This document shows, piece by piece, positions 26,301-40,015 of a stretch of DNA of 64,000 nucleotides. How positions within the stretch are numbered: the stretch's first letter is position 1; every line of letters starts with the position of its first letter. The position numbers were made by a program, and so were the translations under genes. Origin of the DNA: Nyssa sinensis (Eukaryota; Streptophyta; Magnoliopsida; Cornales; Nyssaceae); assembly GCA_008638375.1 (NCBI GenBank), contig CM018052.1, positions 9,006,506 through 9,070,505 of the forward strand, in the 5' to 3' direction. Under the pieces are notes generated by a model. That model was not told where the DNA came from. It saw only the letters and a program-made list of their open reading frames with translations, and did no database searches.

Positions 26301-29300
26301 TATTGGCGCTTCCATAATAGGTGCATTGCTTCTTATAGCCTGGATGCTACATCTTCACCGTCTGAGGATCCTACTTCTTTCGCTTTTGTTCTTGATACTG
26401 GTGACTTACCTATTGCTCTGAGGAGAGGTAAATGCACTTGCACTCAACATCCCCTTGCTAACTTTGTGTCATATGTTTGCATTTCACATTCTTTGCAATC
26501 CGTTTCTTGTTCTTTGTCTTCTATTTCTATTCCTACATCTTATAAGCAGGCTTTGTCTTCTTCTGGCTAGAAACATGCTATGGATGAGGAAATGAGGGCT
26601 CTTTATAAGAATCAGACTTGGGAACTAACGGTTCTTCCCCCTTGAAAACAGATAGTTGGTTGTCGTTGGGTCTATGTAGTTAAGTACCTTCCCAGTGGTT
26701 CTGTCAAGAGTCTTAAAGCATGCTTGGTTGCTAAAGGATATACCTAAACATATGGTGTTGATGACTTCAAAACCTTTTCTCCTGTGGCTTGTCTTAATTC
26801 TGTCAGGATCTTAGTATCTGTTGCTGTTAGTTGTTCCTGGTCATTATACTAGCTTGTATCAAAAATTCTTTTCTCCATGGTGATCTTCAAGAAGAAGTCT
26901 ACATGGCACAACCTCCTGGATATGTTGTTGGTGGTAGTGAACATCTTGTTTGTTGGTTGCGAAAGGCTTTATATGGTCTAAAGCAATCTCGTTGTGCCTG
27001 GTTTGATCGATTCAGTGTTGTGCTACTTGCATATGGTTTTCGTCGTTCTAATTCTGATCACTCTATCTTTGTTTATCACTTTGCAGCTGGTACCATCATC
27101 CTAATCGTCTATGTAGATGATATTATTATCTATGGGAGTGATTCTGCTGGTATCACCGATTTGAAGAGTCATCTCAGTCAATACTTTCATACTAAAGATC
27201 TGGGTGTTCTTCATTATTTCCTTGGGATTGAGGTTGCCCGTTCTCATCGGGGAATCTCTCTCTCTCAGCGGAAGTACGTGCTTGATCTTCTTTGTGAGAC
27301 TCGTCTCTTAGGTGCTCGGCCTGTTGATACTCCTATGGATTCAAGTGTTAAGCTTGATAGTGACACAGGAGAGTTATTTACTGATGTTGGTCGCTATTGA
27401 TGACTAGTTGGAAAGTTGATTTATCTTATTGTTACTTGACCCAACATTACTTATGCTGTTGGTGTGGTCAGTCAATATATGCATGCTCCTCGTCAACTTC
27501 ATTTTGATGCTGTTTGTTGTATTTTACGTTATCTCAAATGTGCTCCTTGCTGCGGATTACTGTATAAGTCGTCTCCTACCCTCTTTGTGACTAGGTTCAG
27601 TGATGCTGATTGGGCTTCTTGTCATATTGATTGATAGTCTACTTCGGGTTATTGTACATTTGTTGGAGGCAATTTGGTTATATGGAATAGTAAAAAGCAA
27701 AATGTTGTTGCTCGCTTTAGTGCTGGAGCTGAGTATAGAGTTATGGCTCATACAACATCAGAAATGTTGTGGGTTCGTTATTTTCTTCAGGATCTTGGTG
27801 TTGGTATTGCTGCTCCTATGTAAATGCATTGTGATAATCAGGCAGCTATGTTTATTGCTAACAATTTTGTTTTCCACTAACGTACCAAATATATCGAGGT
27901 TGATTGTCACTTTACTCGAGATTTACTGATGAAGAAACAGATTATCACTTCATATGTTCGCTCGGATTCTCAACTAGGTGATATTCTCACAAAGCCGTTG
28001 GCTCAAGCTTCTTTTCATCGTTTATCATCCAAGCTGGGCATGTTTGATGTGTATGCTCCAGCTTGAGGGGGAGTGTTAGATTTAATATTTTAGTTTATTG
28101 CTTTTATTTTCAGATAAGGGTACTTTTGTATTTTCTCTTAGGCTTCGTTTGGTTAGGAGAAATCTAATACTAGAAAGTGAAAGTGGTGGAAAGTAAAGTA
28201 AAAGAAAGGAAAGTGAAAAAAATAATTCTCCTGTATCCATTTGGTTATGAAGAAAAAATTAAGAAAGTGACAAGAAAATTGTATTGAAAAAAAAAAAAAA
28301 ATCAAATTTCATATTCTAATTGTTTTTTTTAGTTGGTAAAAAGAATTAATTTTTTTTATATTCGTTAATTTTTATTGAAGAACAAGAGTCCCCAAAAAAA
28401 AAGATGTTATTAATATGAAAAAGAGTTCTCAAAAGATATTGTTGCCTATTTCTTTAATATTATATATATATATATGTATGTATGTAATATAAGAAATGTA
28501 TTAAGTCCAAATACTCAAACTATTTTATCTTATTAAAATGAGAAGCTTTTTTATATTCTTTATTTTTTATTAAAGCACAAGAAAATTCTGGAAAGACAAT
28601 ATGTTATTTATATGAAATAAGGGTCCTAGAAAGACATTGTTGCTTATTTCTTTAATATTTTATACATATATATATATTTACACACACACACACATAAGAA
28701 ATTGTATTAAGCCCAAATACCCAAGTTGCCTTATTAAAATGAAGAGCTTTTCTATACAAACATAAATTCTTTTGATAATTGAATTGTATAGTAAAAAGAT
28801 AAGGTACAAAGAGTTGTATATATGAATCCTAAATATATTTTAACACATAAATAAGTGAGCCTAATATAGATTATAAACTACTTTTCACGAGAAAAAAAAA
28901 ATTTCCTTTGATTTTTGCAAGAAACGGAAAGCCACCTTTTTGGGAAAATTATGCAGTTACATGTTTCCTATTTTTATGGAAAATTTTCTCTTTCATGTTA
29001 ACCAAACTCTTAACAAATTTAAATTTTCTCTCTTTCCTTCACTTTCCATCACTCTCCACCTAACCAAACTAAGCCTTAGGTAATATAAATATAAGGTACA
29101 AGGGCAGAAGTATGATTGGAAAGCATTAAGCCCTAAACCTTTCTTTTTTCTTAATCTCTTTCTTTCTCTTCTTCTTCTCTTAGTTTAGTACTGTGAATCT
29201 TAACTATAAGCAACCAAGGGGCCGTGCTCATAGCTTTCCCATGGCATGTGCTTGTGCCATTATGCCTTGGAGGGGTTGCGCTCCCCTATATATGCCAAAA

Positions 29301-31014
29301 CACTCTTTTCCAATCTGACAGGAGACATTCTCTCTGCTCGAAGTCATACCTGGGGTTGGTGCTGGAAGTTCACCGTCCCCTATATAATATTTATGCAAAA
29401 GCAGGATTCTGAGGAATACAGGAGGAAACACCACCTTTGCTCGAAGGCTGGTACTTGACTAGATCACATGCTCCTGACATAGGAGACCCGAGACCCTTCT
29501 ATATATATATGTGTATATATATGCAGAATCAGCAATCCTCACTTTGAGCAGGAGGAAGCATCAGGTTGTTCGAACCAGTTCTGCATAATTATGAAAATGC
29601 TACTGATGGCAGAAAACCACTCTGCTTCACTAACTGAGCCAGGCCTCGGTGCAAGGTTCCACCAAGCAACTTTGATAGGGTCTAACAGATGCTTCTACAA
29701 GGACCAGTGTTTGTGTTGGACAGATTTTGGACACTGCACTTCTTAGACATTCTTGGACGGCACAGCTTACATGTCTTCAGATTTAAAAGAAACATTTGGT
29801 TGGCTGAAACTTCGTGGATTATCCTGCATGTATTCAATGTGCCTCGATGCGATTTAACTTCTCATTAGTTTTTTTTTTTTTAATAGGTAGATCACACACA
29901 CACTTTGTCCCTTAAGTGGACTTGAATCCTCAACCTCCTATATGGGGTGGTGGAGGAAGTACCAACCAAGCTAGAGCTTGTTAGTTTAAATCATTGTTAG
30001 TGTACAAAATAATATTGTAATAAAGACAAAGTTTAGTTATGGCTAAATTGTTGAATTGTGAAGAGGCATAATCTAATGATCAAAATTCAAATATATAACA
30101 GGTGGTTGCCTGCATCTGGAGTTTGTCTTGTAGCCACATGACTAAAGGGCCAGTGGTTTGAAGGATTCTTCGTCATTAGAAAAAAGATCAAATACATAAT
30201 GTGGCTGTTGATATTAATAGTAGCAATGTCAAACATTCAAATAGATATAACCATTAGAATTGGAAGTTGCAATCTTTCAAAGAGTTGCAACCATCGTTAA
30301 GGGACACCAAGAAGTCTATGAATAGGCTACAAGTGTAGCCATTTGGAAGACAAGAAATTGAGAATAATAATTGAAGTGCTCTCTGCTAAAGAATTGAAGC
30401 AGTCTCTTCTAAAAGAAAATACTATTCTATAAGGCTTAAAAAGCTATTTGTATCTTTTCTTCTCTTTTTCTCACTTCTTCAGATTTCATAATTTTTCTTT
30501 TGCTGTAAAAAACAGAACACCTGTTCTCTTGGCAGCCTTTTAGAATTGGTGTTTGGTTGTTCATCTTTGTTGGTGCAAGAAACAGTTGAACAATAGCAGT
30601 ACTGGGCTTCATGTATCTTGGAGGTGATTCACAGAAACCATTTATACACTGATTTGTTAAATTGGTGGGGCTGAATTACGTCTCAAGGAAAGCAACATTG
30701 TAACGTGCCTTGAAGCCATTCTGAAGCCACTTTCCTGTTCTTGTATAATCTCTACAGTGAAGGAAGCCTCAACTCCAAACACTAATGTGTAGGTGCAAGG
30801 ATCTCCTTTTACCTTTCTTAAATCACTAACTAGAAAAGCATTATCTCCTTCCACCATCAATTTGTCATTACCAAGGAAAAGGATTCCTTGAGCCTCCTAA
30901 ATTGTGTGATGACTAAGAAAATGATTCCTTAACCCTCAAATTGTGCAATAGGCTAGAGATTTAAATTGAGATTGGGAGCTTTATTGATTTGATCAACCTA
31001 GTAGGTAGATGGAA

Positions 31015-31051
<37 letters not shown>

Positions 31052-34000
31052 ATATGTGTAGATGGAAAAATATGCGTTTGGATAGTAATTCAGATATGAT
31101 TTTCTATAAAATATTTTTAAAATGTGTCAGAATTTTTTAATTGATTTTTTTAAAACTGTGAAAATGTGTTTGGATATAATAATCTGGAATCAGTTTCAGC
31201 ATTGAAAAATATGAAAACATGTTTGGATATGATAATAAATATTTTTTTAGAATTTTTTTTTAAATTCTTTGCCAATATATTTGTATTTATAACTATTTTT
31301 TTTTTTGTTAGCTTTGTTGTTTAATTTTTAAATATATCAATTTTATTTTTTCTTTTGCTAAGTTAATCACTATTCATTCACCCAAAAAATAAAAATAAAA
31401 AATAAAAGCCCCATAGTTATTTCCTATTTCAAGGACTATTGCAGCGTGTGGGAGAAGAATGTCTCTGATTGACGCAACGTGTGGGGTATTTTTGGGTGGG
31501 TTTGGTATACCACATGTCAACGTGTCCTTCCAATAACACTCTTACACATGTACTAACTCTCACTTAAAAAAAGATGTGCCATATTACACATGACAAAATA
31601 CTATTAAATAGGCACATTACCAGCTCATTGTACCGGACCCATTCAAAAAAATTTCATCGCGCGGGAGAAGAATGCCTCTTGATTGATGTGCGGCAGAGTG
31701 TCCTTTTTTGCCTTTTCAAAAAGAAACTTTAGTTGCTTTTTGAAGAAGCAACTTTTTCCTCTTCCAAGATTTGACTACCAAACACAATTTAGAGTTATGT
31801 TTAGGAAAAATCATATTCCCGGTAACTAACCAAACACACGTTTTTAAGAAACCAGTAAAAAATATTTAAAAGGAGAAAAAAAAAGGGTACAAAGATCACC
31901 AACTGTTAACTTGAATGGTATCTCTTGCCTCCCCCAAAGGGAGAGGGATAAGGTTCAAGTCTTGATTAGGACATGGGTATGTGTATTACCTATCAAAAAG
32001 TAAAAAAAACAGAGGAGATATGCAAAGAATGGGGCAATGAAAGATTCTTCCTTACAATAATGAGATCCAACAACCTAAGTGTAAAGTGGTTGACTTGCAA
32101 CCCCTATAACCCAGCACGATACCCTTCTCATTTGCTTATCTAGTAATCCATGAATCCTCGAGCCTTGTTGTTCATGTTTTTGTAAGGAGGGTGTTAATTT
32201 TTTGCTACAATGGATGGCTTTAAAAAAAAAAGAAAAAACTTACACAAAATGATTCATTAGATGCATGATTTCTGACCCTGGAATTTAAGAAAGAAGGGGA
32301 TATGTAGGCCATTATGGGTACATATAATTTATTTAAAATATTGTCGTACCATGGTGGTACCTTTGGCATAATTTGAAATCATTCAATTTAAATTTCCATT
32401 ATGATAGTCTACAAGATGTGAAAGTATCTATACTTTAGTACATAGATATAGACAGAAGAACCATGTTTAAGTCACTGAAGCTTGTTGCTTTCATTGTCAA
32501 AAATTGCCAGCATTTTCTTTACTCTCTTTCCTTAGAAGTCTTTTTAGTGCTTTACTTCTCCCTCACTACTCCTCTAGTGACCCTTTTTGGGTACATGATG
32601 TAAGTTTGTTACCACTTCAAGGAATAATGACTCCCAAATTGAAATTAAAAAAATTTTAAATGCGTCTTTATGGCATATATCCCCCTGAGTTCCTTTTTTT
32701 TTTTTATTCAATAACAAAAAAATTAGGATGTCATTAAATTAAATAACACAAAATTTAATCCTAGGAGTTTGGGGTTATCACATTCTCCTCCCTCTCATTG
32801 GTGTGCTGCTTCTTCCAAAGGCACCTGCTTTTCCAAGAAATCACTTTTATTGTGATTTCTAAGCAAACATTCTTCATAATTACCATGACCAAGCAAAAAT
32901 GAAAAATAAAAAATGCATTTTGCACTCTTATACTTTGGCAGCCAATGTGATGTTGGTTTTAAACATACTCAAGTTTTTTTTTGGGTGGATAGATTACATA
33001 GTTAAACCTTGTTCTGGCAATCTGCTTCTTGAATTGTGGTTGAAAAACTCACTCATAAAATTGCATTTCCTCCTTTGTGTTCCATTCCAGATTCACCTAT
33101 TTATTTCTTTGGTAATTGTTGGCTTTTCTTCCTTCATCTTGTTGGGGAGCTAAACTCATATATATATTTATTATCTGCTATATCTTTTTTGTGTATGCAT
33201 CTGTGAAGCTAGGACACGAGATTTCAGTATCTATGGAACTGCAAAGAATACTTGGATAAGGTTGGCGATCTTGGTGTTTGCCTTTTAGTTAAAAGTTTAG
33301 TCCGTACAGCAAGGATAACACTTTTGTTTTAATTTCCCCCTTAATATCTCTTTTAGGCATCCAGAATTATCCTGGCCACTGATGGCGACTTGCCTGGCCA
33401 AGCTTTAGCTGAAGAGCTTGCACTCCGTCTTGGAAAAGAAAGGTAACCATACATACACTTTTTGACTTTTCATTGTTGAGAAACTGTTCAATTTTTGTAT
33501 CTGGACCTCAAAAAAACATAACCCTGCACACAGCTTGCAAATTGCTGATTGGGATTCTAACTTAATGGGTTCTACCTCAAACATATTACTTGGTTAATGT
33601 CAGAGTAATCAGTTTACTTGAGCCATCTAATTTTGGTGTACCTTTAAAAGGTTTGAAGTCTTGAAAGGGCTGAAAAGCTTTCCAAACCTTTAAGTAAGGC
33701 ATTTTAGAAGTCAATATGTCAAATTGTGCCCGAAATATTTTACTTAGGAAATAGCTAGGTGGGCCCATTTAGTGATGTGCTTTGAACCACTTCAATAACT
33801 GTTTCCACGTTTTTTTCTTTCTCCTTTGGCCTAATGACATGGTTGATGTCTGGCCTACTTAACGTGGTTGACTGGAGTAGGTCATGCATAGGCATGCCAG
33901 AATCTACAAGTTTTCATAGTGGTTCAATCTGGGTAGGCAAACAAACACTAGTTCTCTTGATTCTGGTTGACTACGACTTGCAGCTTTTAAGATTTCTAGG

Positions 34001-37000
34001 CAATTGGAAAAGGCAAGGAAGGACCCTTCCAACTTGGGTTGTGGTTGCCTCAATGAAGATGACTTACAATTCTACCTAGTGATGGAAAGTGGAAAATGAT
34101 GGTGTTTGGATTGGGAGTAAGTCTACCACTAGTAGTGCATGAAAAATAAAGAGCTACACTAAAGAAACTAAGGAGCTACACCGAGAGTGCAAGGAAATTT
34201 AAGTGATTAAGCTAAGGAAACTAATGTTACATGAAAACTAAAGATTACATTAAGAAAGTACAAGGAAAAATAAACATTAAATATTACACTAAGATTACAC
34301 TTAAGGTGCAAGGAAAATAAAGATTGGCACTAAGAAATCGAATTACAAGATGAATGCAAATATAAAAGATTACACTTAGGAGATAAGCTAAGGAGCTAAG
34401 ATAAAGAGAGAGAAGAAAATGAGACTCGTGCTGAGTGTTTGGTTAGGTAACCCTTTCCAAATGAGTTTTGGGCTTTATAGTTGAGGATGGGAGCCTTCTA
34501 TGGTTGAGATTTTGCCAAGTGGCACAATCTAGTGTGTTTCTTGGCCCCCTAAATATGCTACAGTGCCATTAACATGGTCTTATGACTTTATTTGTCATAG
34601 CTAGCCATGTCATTCATTAAATAATATGTTTAATTACAAAACCACTTTGTGTAGGTCGGTGCCAACCACCTTGAGTAAGTCACAACTGCCTTTTTCGATA
34701 GGTAATGTGTAATTGTATAATAGGTGCTGGAGGGGGGCAAACCTTTATTTACAAAAGGAATCTAACACAAAAATTAAAGTCATAATTCCCCTAAAAAATC
34801 AACAAAAGAAAATACATACCAAGTGGTCATAATTCTCTCTTTAATTCTTAATCAGTTGACTAGTTTTCCCATGCAGTCAACTGGTTCTACCCATCAATCG
34901 ACTGGTAGGTTGACTCTTGACCAGTAACCAATTTCTTGTTTGACTATCTGAGTTCAGTAAACCTTATGGTCGACTATTCCTACTATTAGTCGACTGATTT
35001 GAGTAGTAGTGATTTTTATTACTCAGTTACTCAAATCTTTTGGATCAATCATTGCAAATTATTTTTTAATAAAGCAAAATCTCTCCTCTTGGAGTGGTTT
35101 GGTGAATATGTCCGCCAATTGAGGGTTTGTATTAATGAACTCAAGAATTACATCACTATTTTGCGCATGATCCCTAAGAAAATGATGTCTAATCTCTATG
35201 TGTTTGGTTCTAGAGTGTTGTATAGGGATTTTAATTATGTTTATAGCACTAGTTTTATTACACTTTGGGAAGTGACCATAAATAAACTTAAAATCTTGAA
35301 GCTGTTGCTTCGTGTAAAGAGTTTGAGTACAACTCTCGATTGATACATATTTAACTTCGACTGTGATAATGCTATGAAATTTTGTTTCTTGCTAAACCAT
35401 AACACAAGAGAATGTCCTAGAAAGTGACAAGTCTTGCTTGTGTTTTTTCTATCAACTTTGCAACCGGAAAAATCAGTATCTGAATAGCTTAATAGATCAA
35501 ATGATATGTTTCTAGGGTAGAATAATCCTATGTGTGTAGTTCTCATTAAGTACCTAAAGATTCCTTTTATAGCTTTCATGTGTGATTCCTTGGGACATGA
35601 TTGAAATCTTGCACATAAGCATACACTAAACATAATGTCCGGTTTACTTGTTGTGAGAGACGAGAGACTTCCAATCATATCTCTATATTTCTTAATATCT
35701 ACACCTTTTTCTTTGTCATTCTTTTCAAGTTTGGTAGTAGCACTCATGGGTTTTGTGTCTTCCATACGAAACCTTTTAATCAAATCTTTAATTTATTTAG
35801 ATTCATTAATGAAGGTTCCTTCTTTAGATTGCTTAATTTGTAATTCTAAGAAGAAGTTTAGTTTTTCCATCATGCTCATTTCAAATTCATCTTGCATGCA
35901 CTTGACAAAGTCTTTGCATAAATCTTCATTTATTGAGCCAAATATAATGCCATCAACATATATTTGCACAATGAGCATTTCCTTCCCTTTTGTTTTTATA
36001 AACGAAGTGGTATCTATTTTTCCTCTATTGAATTCATTCTTGGTGAGAAATCCACTAAGTCTTTCATACCAAGCTCTTGGAGCTTGCTTCAAACCATATA
36101 AGTTTTTGTTAACTTATATACATGGTTTGAATTTTCATGGTTAATCCGGAAGGTTATTACACACACTCTTCCTTGGATATGATTCCATTCAAGAATGCAC
36201 TTTTCAAATCCATTTGATAGAGCTTGAAATTTTTATGACATGAAAAGGCAAGTAGCATTCTTATAACTTCTAATCTAGCATCCGGGACAAAGGTTTCTTC
36301 ATAGTTAATGTCCTATTTTTGGTTGTATCCTTGAGCTACTAACTTTGTTTTGTTTCTAGTTATATTTCCTTCTTTATCATTTTTATTTCTAAAGACTCAT
36401 TTAGTTCTAATTACACTTTGGTCTTTAGGCCTAGGAACTAAGGCCCATACATCATTTCTTTCAAATTGATTAAGCTCTTCTTGCATAACTAATATCCAAG
36501 ACTCATCATTTTCAGCTTCTTGAATATTTTTAGGTTCAATTTGAGATAGAATTGCTAGATTATTACATACATTTCTTAATGAAGCTCTAGTAGCAATTCT
36601 TTGACTTGGTTCATCTATGATTTGATATTTGGGGTGATTTTTGACAAACTCCCTTTCTTTGGAAAGATCCAATTTTGAGTTACATTTTCATTTTTTATTT
36701 TATCTTCTTCTTTTTATTCTTTTCCTTCTTCAAGATTTTGATTATTTGAATCATTGTTATTTTGAAGTAGTTCATTTGTATTTGAATCATTTTGTACATC
36801 ATTATCATCCACATTTTTCTTTGAGGAGTGAGGATAAGATTCATGAAATACAACATGTGCAGATTTTTCTAAGGTTACAGTTCTTTTATTGAAGATATTT
36901 GCTTCCTTAATCCAAAAGTAGAGCAACCTCAAAAGATTATCCTTAAACCCACTAGGGGAAATCTCTTTCCCTCCAAATATATCACATAGAGGGACCATAC

Positions 37001-39957
37001 GCGAAGTTGTCCTTAAATCCTTCCTCACCCTATAGCTTCCCTAACTGAAAAGCAAGCATTTGACTAAGGCCAACATTACCCATATTCAACCAAAAAGGGA
37101 GAAAATGAGATTCCATGAGTCCCAAGTCATGTTATAATGAAGAAAGAGATGATTAATTGTGTCGTCCTCCTCTTGGCATAACATACACTTATTAGGTAAA
37201 GGAAATCCCCTCCATTGTAAGTTATCCAAGGTTAGCACCACTTTCCATGCTGCATCCCATACAAAAAAGCCACCTTTGTAGGCACCTTGGAGGTCCATAT
37301 AATCTTCCAAGGGAACTCCCTACTCCTCCCCCCTACCAAGGCACCATAATACGTATGAATGGAAAAAGTCCTCGAATGGTTCAAGGTTCAAACCATCCCA
37401 TCCTCCTTATCGTTTCTTATGTGGAAGTGATTCAAAATTTCCTACAAGATCATCACATCCCCCAACTCCCAATTTTTAAGGCTCCTCCTAAAGCAATGAG
37501 ACCAAATTGGAACACCTCCATTTGCTAGAAGTGCAATCTTCAATTAGAGCATTCGGATTAGATGCAATCCTACAAGGCTACAAAATTTGATCCTCCAACA
37601 GGATGTCCCCACTTCAAGCATCCCTTCAAAACCTTACCCTCGAACCCCTTCCCACCTTGAAATGAAGGAATTTGCAAAATTCCCCCGACCCTTGCTAATA
37701 GATCTTCACAAGTGACAACCATACGACTCCACTACCTCCTTAGAAAACCACCAAAGTATTCACAACCGTATTTAGTAGCTATCACCTTCCGCCAAAGAGT
37801 ATCCTCCTCTATCGTAAACCTCCACAACCATTTTCCCAAGAGAGCCAAATTGAAGACTCTTAGTGACTTAATACCCAAACACCCGGCCATCCTTGATGCC
37901 TATCCTAACCAATCAAATGAATCTTCCTTTCCTCTTCTAGGCCTCCCCAAAGAAAGTCCGCTGCAACTTGTCCAAACGTTTTTCCACCGATCCCACAATC
38001 AGGAAAAGAGACAAAATAAGTTGGGAGACTTGCTAATGTGCTCCTTATAAGAGTGATCCTACCTCCTTTAGAGAGGTATTGTCGTTTCCACCTCGCCAAC
38101 CTATTCTCAAACCACTCCATCACTACGTCCCACATTGCCTTGGCCTAAGATGGAGCACTAAAAGAAGCCCTAAATAGACTATAGGGAGAGAGCCAACTTT
38201 GCACTTTAAATTCTATCCTAAGGCTTCCACTCTTCTCACCTCCTCAACTAGAATGATCTCTCTTTTTGATAAATTAACTCTTAGGCTAGACATTGCCTCA
38301 TAACACAGCAACACATACCTCAAATAACAATGTTTAGTCCCTCTTATGCTCCACAAAAAATTATTTTATCACCAGTAAAGATGAGATGAGATATCCCCAC
38401 CCCCCCAGGGAGCCATTCTCAATCCCAAAACCTTCCTACAGGCAACCCGCCATTGCTCTTCCCAACATATGGCTAGGAGCTTCCATAACAATGACAAACA
38501 AGAATGAGGATAATGAGTCCCCTTGTCTTAACCCTTTTGAAGTGTTAAAAATCCTGCTGGGTCCCATGAACCAAAATTGATATAAATAACGGGGATATAT
38601 ATCTCATCAACTGCCTCCACTTCTCAAATCCCATCTTCTCAAGAAGAAATGGAAGAAAACTCCAATTTACATGGTCATATGCTTTTTCAATAGCAAGCTT
38701 ACAAACCTACTTACCTTGTGAACTTTTCTTCCTCGTATTAATACACTCATTGGCAACAAGGATTGAATCCAAAATTTGATGCCCCCCCCATAAATGCATT
38801 TTAACTTCTAGAACTCACCTTACCTAGCACCCTCTTCATCTCAAGGAGAGCACCGTAGCAAATATCTTGTATACACTTTGAATCAAACTAATTGGCTTGT
38901 ATTCTTAATCTTTTCTACCCACTCCTTCTTCGGAACCAAGGCAATAAAAAAGGCATTTAAACTCGTCTAAAATGACTCATTCTCGAAGTAAGAATTCAAA
39001 GGATGCCAGAATATCCCTCCTTAAAACAGTCCAGTGGTGCTTGAAGAAAGCTAGGGAAAAACTGTAAGTGCCGGTGCCTTGTCCCCATCACAAGTATTCA
39101 TAGTAACCACAATCTCCTCTTCAGTAAAGAGCTTCTCCAGTATCAGATTATTAGCTTCATTCAAGCCATTGAAAATCAGATTATCCAAGGAGGGCCTCCA
39201 CATGCTGGTTTCAGTATACAGATCCTTGTAAAAATCTAAATCCCTTCTTTGTTTCCTCTTCCTACCGAATCACCCTTTCCCCAATCCTAGTCACACTGAT
39301 GTTGTTGAACCTCCTATTGTCATTAACCACCCTGTGAAAAAATCTGGTATTACAATCCCCTTCTTTTAACCATAGGGCCCTGCATTTCTGTCTCTATGAA
39401 ATTTCCTGTCTTTTCGGACCTCCTGTATTCTCCCCTCTTTTTGCTTTTTACTCCATAGTTGACTGTTTCTCTTGTTCTTTCAGGTGTAAGGCTTGAATAT
39501 CCTGCAATATCCTTTTCATTCTCACCTGCACATTTCCTTAGACCTCCTTGTTCCATCTTTTTAAGTCACCCTTCAACAGCTTCAGTTTTTTGGCAAACAC
39601 ATAGCTTGGCAGCCCAGCCACCATACCGAGACCGTGTTCCTGAAATCTGGCTCCTCCAACCACATGTTCTCGAACCTGAATGGAAACCTGCCTCTCCTCA
39701 CACCACTGGCCGGTGGTTAGATACTGGTTGGGAAGGCATGTTTGAACAGTCCTAGGGAATGTTCTTCATAGGAAGTGGATAGAAGCAACCTTGACATTGC
39801 CAACTACTCTACTTCATTGGCCCATGGGAATCTGCCTCCCCCCCATGGGTAAATCCAGCAACTCAAAAGTTGAAGTCTCAGAAGTCTCTCATAGTTCCTG
39901 TTACTCTCCTGCCTCCCAACATCTCTGAGGGAACCTGACTACATTATAGCCTGTCCC

Positions 39958-40015
<58 letters not shown>

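Larger units (their letters stand above)
23054..29205 (+). mobile_element. complete but decayed Copia LTR retrotransposon
   Basis: Two 194-bp LTRs (3' copy interrupted by a MITE), primer-binding site TAGTATCAGAGC from 23248 for initiator-Met tRNA, polypurine tract GCTTGAGGGGGAG at 28061-28073, and internal order gag, protease, integrase, reverse transcriptase, RNase H, which defines Copia. Flanking ATAAC (23049-23053) and ATAAG (29206-29210) look like a target duplication with one change. It lies in intron 9 in the same orientation as the host gene. Numerous in-frame stops show it is not autonomous. Confidence 0.92.
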
